From: Heterohyrax brucei
Taxonomy: Eukaryota; Chordata; Mammalia; Hyracoidea; Procaviidae
NCBI GenBank assembly: GCA_028571685.1
Contig: CM053166.1
Coordinates: 58,986,111-59,050,110, forward strand
Length of the DNA: 64,000 nucleotides
Reading direction: 5' to 3'
In this document: positions 23,938-35,388 of the stretch, piece after piece
Position numbering within the stretch: position 1 is the stretch's first letter
How the letters are laid out: each line of letters opens with the position of its first letter
The notes under the pieces: model-generated
What the model saw: the letters and a program-made list of their open reading frames with translations, nothing else
Told to the model about the DNA's origin: nothing
Databases searched by the model: none
Made by a program: the position numbers and the translations under genes

Positions 23938-24096
23938 AAAAACTCTGGTGGTGTAATGTGTTGAACAGCTGCCAACCAAAAGGTTAGCAGTTCACATCCA
24001 CCAAGGCACTCCCTGGAAACTCTATGGGGTAGTTCTACTCTGTCCTATAAGTTCACTACGAGTTGGAATCAACTCGATGGCAATGGGTTTGTTTTC
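23938..24096 (+). mobile_element. AfroSINE, short form
   Basis: Full-length; box B 'gcagttcacatccacca', tail 'acgagttggaatcaactcga'. Confidence 0.92.
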
Positions 24097-24242
24097 TGTG
24101 TATTCAATTGTGTATTCAATTGTGAAAGACCCAGCCTTTCTTACACTGGGATCCTAGAATTCTATATCCTATGTAAACTATTTTATATCTATATAAACTA
24201 TCAATTGAGAGAGCATAATAAATACAGTTTCATACATAATGT

Positions 24243-24575
24243 ATTAGTTTCTTATTGCTGCTGTAAAAATTGCAACACAGTGGTTTAAAACACTACAAAT
24301 TTATTCCCAGACAGTTCTGAAGGTCAGACAGCTAAAAAAGAAGGTAATGGCAAGACTGCATTCCTTCTGGGAAAATGTGTTTGCTTGTCTTTGTAGCTTC
24401 TGAAGACATCCGCATTCCTTAGCTTGTGGCCCCTTCTGGTTTTGAAGTGAATCACTTCAACCTCTCCTTTTGTCACCTCTCCTTACGCTGACTTAAATCC
24501 TCCTGCATCCTAAGAGTCCTTGTGGTTAGTCTGGGCCCACCCAGATAATACAGGATAATTTTCCCAGCATGAGAT
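24243..24575 (-). mobile_element. Old MaLR LTR (MLT1-like)
   Basis: 'gtattagtttcttattgctg' and 'caaatttattcccagacagt' are the reverse-strand 3' end of an MLT1-type LTR, a different and older subfamily than that at 14340. The 5' part is lost next to the L1 at 24588. Confidence 0.7.
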
Positions 24576-25665
24576 CATTATTAATTTTTTTAAATTGTAC
24601 TTTAGATAAAGGTTTACAGAACTAGTTTCTCATTAAACAGTACACATGTTTTATGACACTGGTTAACAACCCCACAACTTGTCAACACTCTCCTTTCTCA
24701 AACATGGGTTCCCCATTACCAGCTTTCTTCTCTCCTCCTACCGTCTACTCCTTATCCCTGGCTAGGCATGCCCTGTTAAGTCTCCTTTTGTATTACAGGC
24801 CAGTCTAATCTTTGGTTGAAGGATGAATCTCAGGAGTGACTGCATTATTAAGCTAAAATAGTGTCTGGTGGTCATGCTCTCAGGGTTTCCCTGGTCTTTT
24901 TCAGTCTGGTCTCTCTTCTTGAGTTAGATTTTGTTCTATGTTTTTCTCCAGCTCTGTTTAGGCCCCTCTGTTGTGATCCCTGTCACAGCAGTGAATGGTG
25001 GTAGCCAAGCACCATCTAGTTGTACTGGATTAAGTCAGGTGGAGGCTGTTGTAGTTGTGGTCCATTAGTCCTCCGAACTAATCTTTCCCTTGTATCTTGT
25101 TTTCTTCCTTCTTCCTTGCTGCTGAAGGGGTGAGACCAACAGAGTATCCTAGATGGCCACTCACAGACTTTTAAGACCCCAGACACTACCCACGAGAGTG
25201 CAAAATATTTTCTTTATGAACTGTTATGCCAACTAAGCTAGATGTTTCCGAGTATGATGGCCACCACAGCCCTCAGCCCAGCATTTTGGTCCCTCAGGAG
25301 TTGGCTATCGTCTACAAAGCTTAATGACCTTGCCTTGTACAAGCTGTGCTAGCTTTCCCTATATTGCACCAAAATTACCACTTATCTATTGTCTACTTCA
25401 GTGTTTTCCCATTCCCATCCCACTCCTCTCTCATAACCATCAAAGATCGTTTTTGTGTGTAAAACTTTTCATGAGTTTTTACAGTAATGTCTCATACATT
25501 ATTTATCCTTTTGTGATTGACTTATTTCACTCAGCATCATGTCCTCCAGTTTCCTCCACGTTATGGGATGTTTCATAAGATTCACTGTTATTCTTTACAG
25601 TTGTGTAATAGTCCATTGTGCCTACGTACCACAGTTTGTTTATCCATTCACCTATTGTTGGGCAT

Positions 25666-26028
25666 CTAGGTTGTTTCCATCTTTTTGCTATTGTGAACAA
25701 TACTGCAATGAACATTGGTGTGCATGTGTCTATTTGTGCAACAACTCATATCTCTAGGATATATTCCTATGAGTGCAACTGCTGGATCATATATTTCTAT
25801 TACTAGCTTTCTAAGGAAGGGCCACATTGTTTTCCAAAATGGTTGCATCATTTTGCACTCCCACCAGCAGTGCAAAAGAGTTCCAGTTTCCTTGTAGCCT
25901 CTCCAACATTTGTAATTTCCTGTTTTTCTGATTCCTGCCAGTAAAGTTGGTGTGAAATGGTATCTCATTGTGGTTTTGATTTGCATTTCTCTCGGATCCG
26001 ACTCGACGACACTTGGCTGGCTTGGCAA
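25666..26028 (-). pseudogene. L1 ORF2 C-terminal fragment
   Basis: 120 open codons covering the cysteine-rich end. The motif reads 'CWRGYKETGTLLHCWWEC'; the second cysteine of the usual C-x3-C-x7-H-x4-C pattern has become Tyr. The first ~12 residues come from the inserted SINE tail at 25993-26027, not from L1. Confidence 0.85.
25993..26027 (+). repeat. Solo SINE-tail fragment inside L1
   Basis: 35 bases 'cggatccgactcgacgacac' plus 'ttggctggcttggca' lie between L1 sequence 'gatttgcatttctct' and 'atggctagtgatcacgag', which are adjacent in other L1 copies. A near-clean insertion of a SINE 3' end in the orientation opposite to the host L1, with no obvious target duplication. Confidence 0.8.
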
Positions 26029-27423
26029 TGGCTAGTGATCACGAGCATTTCCTTATGTGTCTGTTGGCTACTTGAATGTCTTCTCTGGTGAAGTGTCTGC
26101 TTATTTCTTTTGCTCCTTTTTTAGTAATTATTTGTCATTTTGTTGTAGAGGTATTGGATTTTCTTACAGATTTCATACTTTAGACTTCTGTTGAATTTGC
26201 AATAGCCCCAATTTTCTTCCCCAGTTTATAAGTTCTCTTTATACTCTTTTGGTGAAATCTTTTGATGGGCTTAAGTATTTAATTTTTAGATGAGCACTAT
26301 TATCTAGTTTACCATCTGGAGTTTCTGTGTTGTTGGGTTTTGTTTGTATCCTGTTAATACTGTATATTATAGCTTCTAGTGTTTATCCTATTTCGTCTTC
26401 TACAAACCTTATAGTTTGAGCTTTATATTTAGGTCTCTGATCCATTCTGAATTTGTATTTGTATATGGTGGGAAGTATGGGTCCTGTTTTACATTTTTAC
26501 AGATGAACATGCAGTTCTGCTAGTACCATTTGCTAAAAAGACTGTCTTTTCCCCCATTTTATGGACTTTTGGCCCTTGCCAAAGATAAGGTAGCTACAGA
26601 TGGATGGATTTACATCCAGGGTTTTGATTCTGTTCCACTGGTCAGTGTATCTGTCATTGTACCAGTACCATGCTGTTTTGACTACTGTCACTGTATAGTT
26701 CTGATGGCAGGTAGTGTGAGTCCTCCTACTTTGTTTTTCTCCTTCTTCAGTAATGCTTTACTTTTTCAGGGCTTCTTTCCTAGACATGTAACATTAATGA
26801 TAAGTTTTTAAATCTTTTTAAAGCATACTGTTGGTATCAGGATTGCACTGAATCTGCAGATAATTTGGGGTAGAATTGTCATTTTCACAACACTGAGTCT
26901 ACTTATCTATCAACATGGCATATTCTTCCACTGATATAGATCTCTTTTGGTTTCTTGCAGTAGTGTTTTGTAGTTTTCTTTGTATAGGTCTTTGACATAC
27001 ATTGTTGGATTTATTCCTTAGTATTTTATTTTTTAGGGGCTACTATAAATGGTATTGTTTTCCTGATTCCCTTGTCATCATTCACTTTAATGGTGTAGAG
27101 GAATCTAACTTAGTTTTGTGTGTTTATCTTGTATCCTGCAACTCTGCTGAATCCTTCTATTAGTTCCAGCAGTTTTCTCAGGGAGTCTTTTGGGTTTTCT
27201 ATGTACAGATAGTATCATCTGCAAAATGGCACAGTTTAACTTCTTCATTACCAATTTGGATGCCTTTTCATTCTTTTTCTTGCCTTACTGCTCTAGCTAG
27301 GACTTCGAGCACAATGTTAAATAGGAGGGTTGATGAATGGCATTCTTCTCTTCTTCCTGTTCTCAAAGGGTATATTTTCAGCCTCTCTTCATTAAGAATA
27401 ATGCTGACGATTAATTTTGCATA

Positions 27424-27984
27424 TGAGGACTGCCAATTAAGTTTGTGAACTCATCCTAGAAAAAGTGCCATGTACTTCATTGCTGAGTATTACTATGGTC
27501 ACCTTTGAAGTACTCCCCTTGGGAAGCTATGCACTGATGCTAGCACCTAGACCACACTTCAACGAAATTTTGCAACTCCTTCTCTGGAATGGCCATCAGA
27601 GCTGTTGTCATATTAGCCTTGATGTGCTGAATGTCATCAAAATGTCTTCCTTACAATATTTCCTTTATCTTTCAGTAAAGAAAAAAGTCACTGGGGGCCA
27701 GATCACACGAGCAGGGATAGTATTCCAATGTTGTTACTTGTTTACTGGCTAAAAACTCCCTCACAGACAACTATACAGTTAAGTTCATCAACTTGCCACC
27801 TTGCCAACCGTGTGCAATGGACATTCCAGAAAGAGTTCCAAAATTGCTTTGAAGGGTGGACTAGGCACTAGCATCAGTGCAGTTTCCCAAGGGATGTACT
27901 TTGAAGGTTACCATAGTGATATTCAGCAGTGAGGTATGCAGCATTTAGAACAATTAAGTTTCTGTACTTAATTGCCTGAACTTG
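27424..27984. mobile_element. Rearranged palindromic mariner derivative, copy 1
   Basis: 561 bp with inverted termini ('gaggactgccaattaag' at the left, 'cttaattgcctgaacttg' at the right) flanked by TA at 27422-27423 and 27985-27986; the L1 reads across cleanly if it is removed with one TA. The left ~340 bp is the antisense 3' half of a mariner transposase; translated on the minus strand it gives 'DLAPSDFFLY' and 'IKANMTTALMAIPEKEL', the end of the catalytic core. Then comes a second terminal-repeat-like piece ('cagttaagttcatcaact') and ~190 bp of the same 3' end in sense orientation. No coding capacity. Confidence 0.9.
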
Positions 27985-28136
27985 TAGATGCCCTTTATTA
28001 GGTTTAGAAATTTCCTTTCTATACCTAATTTATTGAGAGCTTTTTATCAAGAAGGGGTGTTGGACTTTGTCCAATGCTTTTCTGAGTTACTAAGATGATG
28101 ATGTGATTCTTTTCTTTCATTCATGTGGTCAATTAT

Positions 28137-28619
28137 TGTCTTAGTCACCTAATACTGCTCTAACAGAAATACCACAAGTGAATGGCTTCAAAAAGAGCCA
28201 GTTTTATTTTGTCACAATCCACTATGCTAAAAAACCCAAATTCACGGTGTCAGCTGCAAGGGATGGCTTTCTCTGCTGACTCTGGAGGAAGTCCCTTGTC
28301 ATCATTCTTCACCTGGACTGGAAGCTGGAGGTGCAGGGACCCCAGCCCTTTCCAAAGGATGTGCGCAGCTCCCAGAACTGCTTTCTTTCTTGATGGTATG
28401 AGATTCCCAAATCTCTCTGCTAGCTTCTCTATATCTCAGGAGATTGCCTTAAAGCACAATAACCCATTGAGTTCTGCTCCACCAACACAGTTGCTGCCCA
28501 TCTTTCTTCATTAACATCAGAGAGGCACAGTTTACAGCATGGAGGCACCACACAATACTGGGAATCATGGCCTAGCCAAACTGCTACACACATTTTTGGG
28601 GGGACACAAATTCATGGCA
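28137..28619 (-). mobile_element. Left LTR of the provirus (3' LTR)
   Basis: Plus strand starts 'tgtcttagtcacctaatact' and ends 'acacaaattcatggca'. Related to the solo LTR at 14340-14807. Confidence 0.87.
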
Positions 28620-29630
28620 TTCTACCCTTTGCCCCCACAAAAATCATATCCTCACAACACATAACACATATTTACTCCATCACAGCAAAAGACTTAAAGT
28701 CCAAGTCCAAAATCCAGAAATTCTTCTTCAGCTGTGAAATCTAGAACACAAGTTGGCTGCTTCCAAAATACAATGGCAGAACAGGCAGCCACAAAGGCTA
28801 GACATTTCCATTACAAACTGGAGAAACTGCAGGGAAAGCCCTAACAGACACCAAGCAAATTAGCAGAACACATTGCATTATTGCTCATAGCTTTGAAAAT
28901 AATACTCTATTTTCTGAGACACTTTACACAATGACCCTGCTTTCCAGACTGCAGATATAAGCCACATTCCCCAGATTCCAAGTGGAGGCTCCTTGGCCCT
29001 GGGCTACAGCTCCACCTTCTAGGACAAGTGGGACAGCAACTCTGCTCCCTCAGCTTTAGGTGCAACATTTTCTAAGCCCAACTGAGTGGCAGTTCCACCC
29101 TTAGAAACACCAGAGACTACGGCTCCACCCTTTGAGACCCCTGAAGTTATGGTCATATCTTTTAGACTGAGGCAATCAGCTTCTTGTGCTCCTGGTCTCT
29201 TTAGCTTCTGCTTCCTATGGCCTCTTGGCCTGGGCCTTATGCCTGCATCTACCCTGCAGAGACAAGTGTTCCAAAGCTCTGTAGCTCTGCCAATTTAAGT
29301 GCCTGGAGGCACCCCACTCCACTAAGAAGCCTCCTGCACACAGGTACTCAGCTCTCTCACTCCGTGGATCAACAAGCCTAGCTCCACCAATATAAGTGCC
29401 CAGAGGCACCCCACTCTGCCGGGAAGCCTCCTATACACAGGTACTCAAGCTCTCTTGCTCCATGGGTCAGCAACCGGTTCTGCATTTCCAGTTTGCTGCT
29501 ACTTCTCACCATCTGTGTCTCCCCAGTATTAGTACTTCTCTTCAGTTTCTTTAGACTTTTCCATCCATTCATAGTTTCAAAGCCACTTCCACATTTTACA
29601 GCCATACCCCACTCTTCTGGCATAAAATTC
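28620..29630 (-). mobile_element. Provirus interior
   Basis: Non-coding in all frames beyond ~80 codons. It contains a ~115-bp direct repeat: 'agtgcctggaggcaccccac' near 29300 recurs as 'agtgcccagaggcaccccac' near 29395, each followed by 'aagcctcc' and 'acacaggtactca'. Confidence 0.8.
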
Positions 29631-30135
29631 TGTCTTAGTCATCCAGTACTGCTCTAACAGAAATACCACAAATGGATGGCTTCAAAAAGAAAAATTTTGT
29701 TTTGTCATAGCCCAGTAGGCTAAAAAGTCCAAACTTATGGTGTCAGCTCCAGGGGAAGGCTTTTTCTGCTGAGTCTGGAGGAAAGTCTTTGTCATCAATC
29801 TTCCCCTGGACCAGAAGCTTCTGAGGCACAGGGACCCAGTCCTTTCCATAGGACATGCTCTGCTCCAAGCACTGATTTTTTACCTGATGTTATGAGGTCC
29901 CCAAAATCCTCTGCTGGCTTCTCTCTTTTATATCTCAAGAGATTGCCTCATGGCACAATATAATCTTCAAACTGACTCCTTCCCCACCACCACAACTGCT
30001 GCCCATCTTCTCTCATTAACATCATAGAGGCAGGGTTTACAGCATAGAGGAACAGCATACAACATTGTGAATCATGGCCTAGTCAAACTGCTACACACAT
30101 TTCTGGGGGGGGGGGACACAATTCAATCCATGACA
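29631..30135 (-). mobile_element. Right LTR of the provirus (5' LTR)
   Basis: Starts 'tgtcttagtcatccagtact' and ends 'caatccatgaca'. Diverged from the left LTR by many scattered changes, so the insertion is old. Confidence 0.87.
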
Positions 30136-30136
30136 A

Positions 30137-30457
30137 TTACACTGACTTTCTAACACTGAACCATACTTGCATACCTGGTATGAATCCTACTTGGTCTTGG
30201 TATTTTATGTTTTTCAAATGATACTGAATTTTACTGGCTAGAATTTTGTTAAGAAGTTTGCATCTATACTCATGAGGGATACTGGTCTGCAATCTTCTTT
30301 CTGTGTGATGTCTCTGCCTGGTTTTGGTATCAGGACTATGCTGGTTTTGTAGTATAAATTTGCAACTATCACTCCCTTTCCTATGTTCTGAAATAGTTTG
30401 AGTGGTATGGTATAAGCTCTTCTCTGAAAGTTTGGTACAATTCTGCAGTGAAGCCAT
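30137..30457 (-). pseudogene. L1 ORF2 reverse transcriptase N-terminal fragment
   Basis: 106 codons including '[18 protein letters not shown]' and '[20 protein letters not shown]', the start of the L1 reverse transcriptase. The frame ends at the provirus edge. Confidence 0.88.
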
Positions 30458-30807
30458 GTAGGCGAGGGCTTTTTTGTTGTTGTGGGGAGATTTTTTTATT
30501 TTATTTTTACTACTTTTTCGTTTTCTTCTCTTGTTATGGGTCTGCTCAGATTTTCAACATAATTTAGTGTTAGTTAGGGTACATAGTGTGTTTCTAGAAA
30601 TTTGCCCATTTGCTGTAGGTTTTAATGGAGTGTAGTTTCTCATAATACTCTGTTATGATCCTTTGTATTTCAGTTGGGTCTGTTGTAATGTCCTCCATCA
30701 CTTCTTATTTGGGTTATTTGCATCTTGCTCCTGTTTTTCTTTCCTCAGTTTAGTCAATGTGTTGTTAATTTTGTTGATCCTTTCAACTTTTGGTTTTGTT
30801 GATTCTA

Positions 30808-30996
30808 CTATTTTTCTGTTGTCTGTTTTACTTCTGTTCTAATCTTTATAATTTCCTTTCTTCTGGTAGCTGTGGGCTTCTTGCTGTTCTCTATTTGTTT
30901 AACTATATTACTAATGTTTTTTTGTTTCTTCTGTTTTTGATCTGTGCATCTATTACTATCAATTGACCTCTGAGGACTGCCTTTGCTGTGTCCCAA
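30808..30996 (-). pseudogene. L1 ORF2 inter-domain fragment
   Basis: 62 codons with 'TRRKEIIKIRTEVKQTTEK', a conserved basic stretch between the L1 endonuclease and reverse transcriptase. Confidence 0.8.
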
Positions 30997-33959
30997 AGAT
31001 TTTTGTTATGGTATGTTTTCATTTTGTTAGATTCTAGAAATTTTTTTTATTCCAACTTTGAGTTTTTCTAGTATGCGGTGGTTTTTAAGCAGGATGTTAT
31101 ATAGTTTCCATGCAGTTGATTTTTTTCCCTTGCTCCTCCTGTTGTTACTTTCTACTTTGATAATATTGTGGTATCAGAAGACACTTTGTATTATCTCAGT
31201 GTTTTGGATTTTGTTGTAGATTGCTCTGTGACCCAAGATGTGGTCTATTCTGGAGAATGTTCCATGTGTGCTGCAGAAGAACGTGTACCTCACAGCTGTT
31301 GGATGGAGTGATCTATGTATATCTGTGAGGCCAAGTTGGCTAACTGTGCTCTTCAGCTCTTCTGTATCTTTGTTGCGTTTCTTATAGATCTTCTGTCCTT
31401 TGTTGAGATTAGTGTGTTGAAGTTGCCTACAATTATAGTGGAACTGTCATTTTCTCTTTTCAGTATTTTTAGAGGTTGTTTTATGTATTTTGGAGTAGTC
31501 TCACTGGGTAAGTAGATGTTTACTATGGTTAAGTCTTCATGATGGATTTTCCTTTTAATTATTATATAGTGCCCTTATGAGTCTTTTATGGTGGATTTTG
31601 GTTAAAGTCTATTTTATCTGAGTTTAGTATTGCCACTATTGCTTTTCTTTTTCTCTCTTCTTTCCTTTTGCTAACTACTTGCTTGACATAATTTTTCCAG
31701 CCTTTCATTTTTAATAAATGTATGTCTTTGTTTCTAAGATGTGTTTCTTATAGACAACATATTGACAGATCCTGGTTTTTGGTCCATTCTGTCACTCTCT
31801 GTTCCTTTATGGGTGTATTTTGGCCATTTAAACTTAGTGCAATCATTGATAGGTGTGAGTTTACTGTTGTCATTTTGTAGTACTTTTTTTGTGTCTGCTG
31901 CTGACATTTTCTTTGTTCTTACCTTCTTGTCTGAATTCTTTTGTTTTTGTAGATTTTGTTTTTATTGAGACTTTTTTCCCTTTATTTTGATGAATAGGTT
32001 GTTAACTTTCTTTGGGGTTACCTTGATATTTACCCTTATCTTCATAGGATTATTCTAGAGTATTATTTGGTATTGCCTTGCTATCCACTTCATTGGAAAG
32101 TTTCATACCTAAACTGTTTACTCCCTCTTCTATTGTTCTGACATTGTTGTCATTTACAGCTTAACATGTCTGGTTTCCTGCTGTAATTCTTTTGGTTTTG
32201 GATAGTCCCTGAGAGTTCTTTTCCAAGGCTGGTATTTGGCTGGTACAATCTGGCATCCTAGGTTCAGGCTGTGGTCTGATGTTGTTTGTTCTCAGACTGA
32301 AAGGCTCCCTTTAATAATTCTTGGAAGTTTGGTTTAGTTTTTACATATTCCTTTAATTTGTTTATCTAGAAATGTCCTAATTTCACCATCATATCTGAGT
32401 CAGAGTCTTGCAGGATATATTATTCCTGGTTGGCATTTTTTTTATACCAAGGTTTTGTATGTCATTCCATTGCCTTTTTGCCTGTGTTGTTTCTGCCACA
32501 TAATCAGAGCTTTATCTAATTGTTTCTCCTTTACATGTAATTTTATTTTTCTCAAGCTGCTCTTCTCAGAATTTTTTCCTTGTCTGTGGTTTTAGCAAGA
32601 GTGATTATGACATGCCTTGATGATTTTCTTTTGGAGTCTACCCTATAATGGGGTTCACTGAGCTTCCTGGAAGGTCAGCTTTTCATCTTTCAAGATATGA
32701 GGGATGTTTCCTGTCAGCTATTCTTCAACGATTCTGTGTTTTCTGTTTTCTCCTCTTACTCTTTTTTTGCTTTTGATTGTAGCCCATATAATTCTCAGAG
32801 CTTTTTCATTTTTCTTTCTTTTTTTCCTGATTTTTCCTCAAATGGTGTTGTATCTAAGTGTTTCTCTTCAATTTCACTGAACTTGTCTTCCACCATTTCA
32901 AATCCTTCCTATGATCTTCTATGAGACTGACCACTTGTGAAATCTTGCTGTTTACCTTTTGGATTTCTAATTGCTGTTTTTTGTATGATTTTAAGTTGTG
33001 AATTTATTTGGGTATTTTGTTCTTACATTATTTTCCTGAATTCTTCCATTCTTTTCCCTCTCTCTACTTTCCATGAATTTATCTGTCTTTTCTATGAATC
33101 TGTCTATTTTTCCTTATCTTGTCTGCTTTTATGCTTCAACTCTTGAAAGCTCTGATTATTAGAGATTTAAATTTCCTGTCAGGTAGTTTTAGTGCCTTTT
33201 TTCCTACTGGAAAGTCATCTGGTGTTTTATTCTGGGTACCTACTGCAACCATTTTATCCTGTTCTTTTATATGTTTTGATATTGTCTGCTGTCTTCAAAT
33301 ATTCAGTAGTTATTTTTTTCATTTATTGACTGTAAATCTGTTTCATCTAGTTGTTTTTTTATGTCAGAGCAGACATGGTGTGTGTTCTTTTTTGCTTGAT
33401 CATCTGTGGTCATGATACTTTTCACCTCCTTGCCAATTGGCAGTGATATTCACTCAGCTACACTGCATCAGGGCAAGTCTAGCCAAAGGGGAAGGGCATA
33501 GATGGGTTATTTGTGGCATGTACTAGGGCCAACAGGGCAGGCTGGGAAGCAGTATTGGTCAGGTTCTGGTAAGACATGCCTGTGCTGCTCAGGGATGAGA
33601 TGTTCTCCACATTGTGCAGGTAGGTAGAAAGGAGAGGGGAGGTTGTGCTATGTGGAGCTAAGACAGGTATGGGAAAGAGGAGAAGCAGGAGCCAAAAGAG
33701 GCAGCCAAACAAAATGAGTGCTAAGGGAGCTTGACACTGGGAGTGGAAAGATAAGAAAACAAGAAATAGATATGAACAAAAAGAGGAAAATAAATAGAGA
33801 AAAATGGAAAAATAACTAACTAGACAAAAATTTAGAGAAGACAGAAAAGAATGTCCCTCAGGGGTCCTACTGATGTAGCTGCAAAGACCAGGGAAGTGTT
33901 TCCCAAGCTGTGTAGAATAGCCTGCCTAAAAGGGATATAAATGTCACACAGTGCAAAGT

Positions 33960-34070
33960 ATCCAGGAGACAGGAAAAGAAGTATAGAGAGATGAGAAGAG
34001 GAAAGGAAGAAAGAGAGAGAGAGAAAGAAAGAAAGAAAAATAAAAAAGAAAGAAAAAGAAATTCCCCCAG
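33960..34070. repeat. Polypurine GA/GAAA tract
   Basis: About 100 bases almost free of pyrimidines on the plus strand ('gaaagaaagaaagaaaaata'), inside the L1 5'UTR. Confidence 0.95.
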
Positions 34071-34379
34071 AGATCCCACCTACATAGCTATATAGGTGGG
34101 GAAGTTGGTCCTAAGCCATGCAGTACAGCCCAGTTAGAAGGGGCTCTTAAGTCACAAAAAGAAAAACAAAGTGGTGTTATCAGCCAGGCAAGTGGTTCCC
34201 CAGTCAAATGGCACTTCACAGCCTTTCAAGAAGCAAAGATGCCACATGGAGCTCGGTTAAGAGAAAGAAAGGGAAGGTAGTAGGAAGCACAGAAGAAGCC
34301 AAAAGAAACAGAAAAAAAGTAACCCCAGCTACAGACAAATGTTACTCAGTGAGCCAGCCAGTGTGGACAAGTCGAATTC

Positions 34380-34790
34380 AAGCACCTGGCTCAAAGCAGT
34401 TGCCTGCAGGCAGAGACTGTGGCCACCAGGAAGCAAAGGAGGCCAAGGGATGAGGAAATGGTGAGAGTTAGGAAAAAATATGTATCACTGGTTACTGGGT
34501 GATCTTTTTTCCTGTTGGGAGCTCTATGAAGCTGCTTTCCTGTACTCCCCATCCAAGGATATCTAAGGTAGCTGGGGTGATTCCAAGCAGCACAGAAGAT
34601 GCACTTTCCAGCCAGCTGAGCCACTGCAGCTAGCTAAGAAGAAGCATCATAGCTAGAGCACTGGGGAGAAGATGGGTGATGGGAAAGCATGCATTACTGG
34701 TTATTGGGTGCTTTGTCTCCGGCTAGGATTTCCATGAAGCTGCTTTCCTGTTTTCCCTGTCTACTGATCTCTTATAGGAGTACAAGACGG
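34380..34790 (-). repeat. Degenerate ~209-bp tandem units in L1 5'UTR
   Basis: 'gtatcactggttactgggtg' at 34482 recurs as 'gcattactggttattgggtg' at 34691; both are followed about 30 bases on by 'atgaagctgctttcctgt'. Weaker relatives of the same wording occur at 33880-33910 and 34090-34130. This resembles the monomer-type promoters known from some rodent L1s. Confidence 0.7.
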
Positions 34791-34930
34791 CAAACCCATG
34801 CTGCATTAGCTGATAAGGGACTTCTGCTCATATCTCTGCTTGCTCTCTATTTTGAACCAGTTTCTTACTCCATTCAGTGTTTGGCTGAGTTTTTTTCTCT
34901 TCATTTGACACTTCTCTGAGTTCCAGGATT

Positions 34931-35388
34931 GACATTTATCTCTGTTTAGCCTAGTTTTCTGGGTCTGTGGTACCATGTAGGTTGGAAGCCTCAAGATCCT
35001 TAATTTAATCAAACCCACACAGTCTCCTTTATCATATAAAGTACCCTCCAGGGATTAAGACATGGATTTCTTTTGGGGATGAGGACAAATCTTTTAGCCT
35101 ACTACACGTGGTCTCAAAACTTCCTCCTTATTCAGCCTTTCTCCAGAGGGCAATGGAGAGCATGCTCCTCCAAAATCAGAATATGATCTCAGAATCAGAC
35201 AAAGCAATGAAAGGGCACCAGAACTGAACCAGGTATTTTCTTCTTATTAAGAGTTTTGTAGACAGGAAAAAAATGTGAAAACATGGTAGTATTCCATCAA
35301 CTTCAAACAGCCTAAACAGAAAAATACATTAAGAAGCAAAGAAGTTTCAAATACATTAAGTTTCTGTAAGATATCATAGCAAAATGGC
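34931..35388. other. Unique sequence or L1 5' edge
   Basis: No repeat family is firmly recognised. Confidence 0.35.

Larger units (their letters stand above)
28137..30135 (-). mobile_element. Two-LTR MaLR-type provirus, non-coding interior
   Basis: 1,999 bp with LTRs at 28137-28619 and 29631-30135 in the same reverse orientation and about 1 kb between them. Flanking 5-mers are 'attat' (28132-28136) and 'attac' (30136-30140), one mismatch from a perfect 5-bp target duplication, and the L1 is continuous across the joint. The interior has no recognisable gag, protease or pol frame, as is usual for short MaLR elements that depend on a helper. Confidence 0.87.
24588..34930 (-). mobile_element. 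Near full-length, degraded L1 with two later insertions
   Basis: Reverse-strand L1 of an older subfamily. Order from left: A-tail remnant and 3'UTR (24588-25500), ORF2 end and cysteine region (25500-26300), reverse transcriptase (26300-30460, interrupted), the region between endonuclease and reverse transcriptase (30460-31200), endonuclease (31200-32050), ORF1 and linker (about 32050-33430), and a 5'UTR with degenerate tandem units (33430-34930). Removing the mariner copy (27424-27984) and the provirus (28137-30135) leaves about 7.8 kb, close to full length. The 5' boundary is uncertain by some 100-150 bases. All frames are broken. Confidence 0.88.

Noticed and set aside
27465-27752. 95-codon plus-strand frame, with a similar frame at 56335-56550
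   Set aside because: The two frames resemble each other because both are antisense to the mariner transposase; they are not a conserved host gene.
28182-28514. 110-codon plus-strand open frame
   Set aside because: Antisense to the LTR of the provirus; an equivalent frame is absent from the sister LTR.
31315-33415. Series of hydrophobic plus-strand frames that look like membrane proteins
   Set aside because: They are the T-rich antisense of L1 ORF1 and endonuclease; Phe/Leu/Ser richness follows from the A-rich sense strand.
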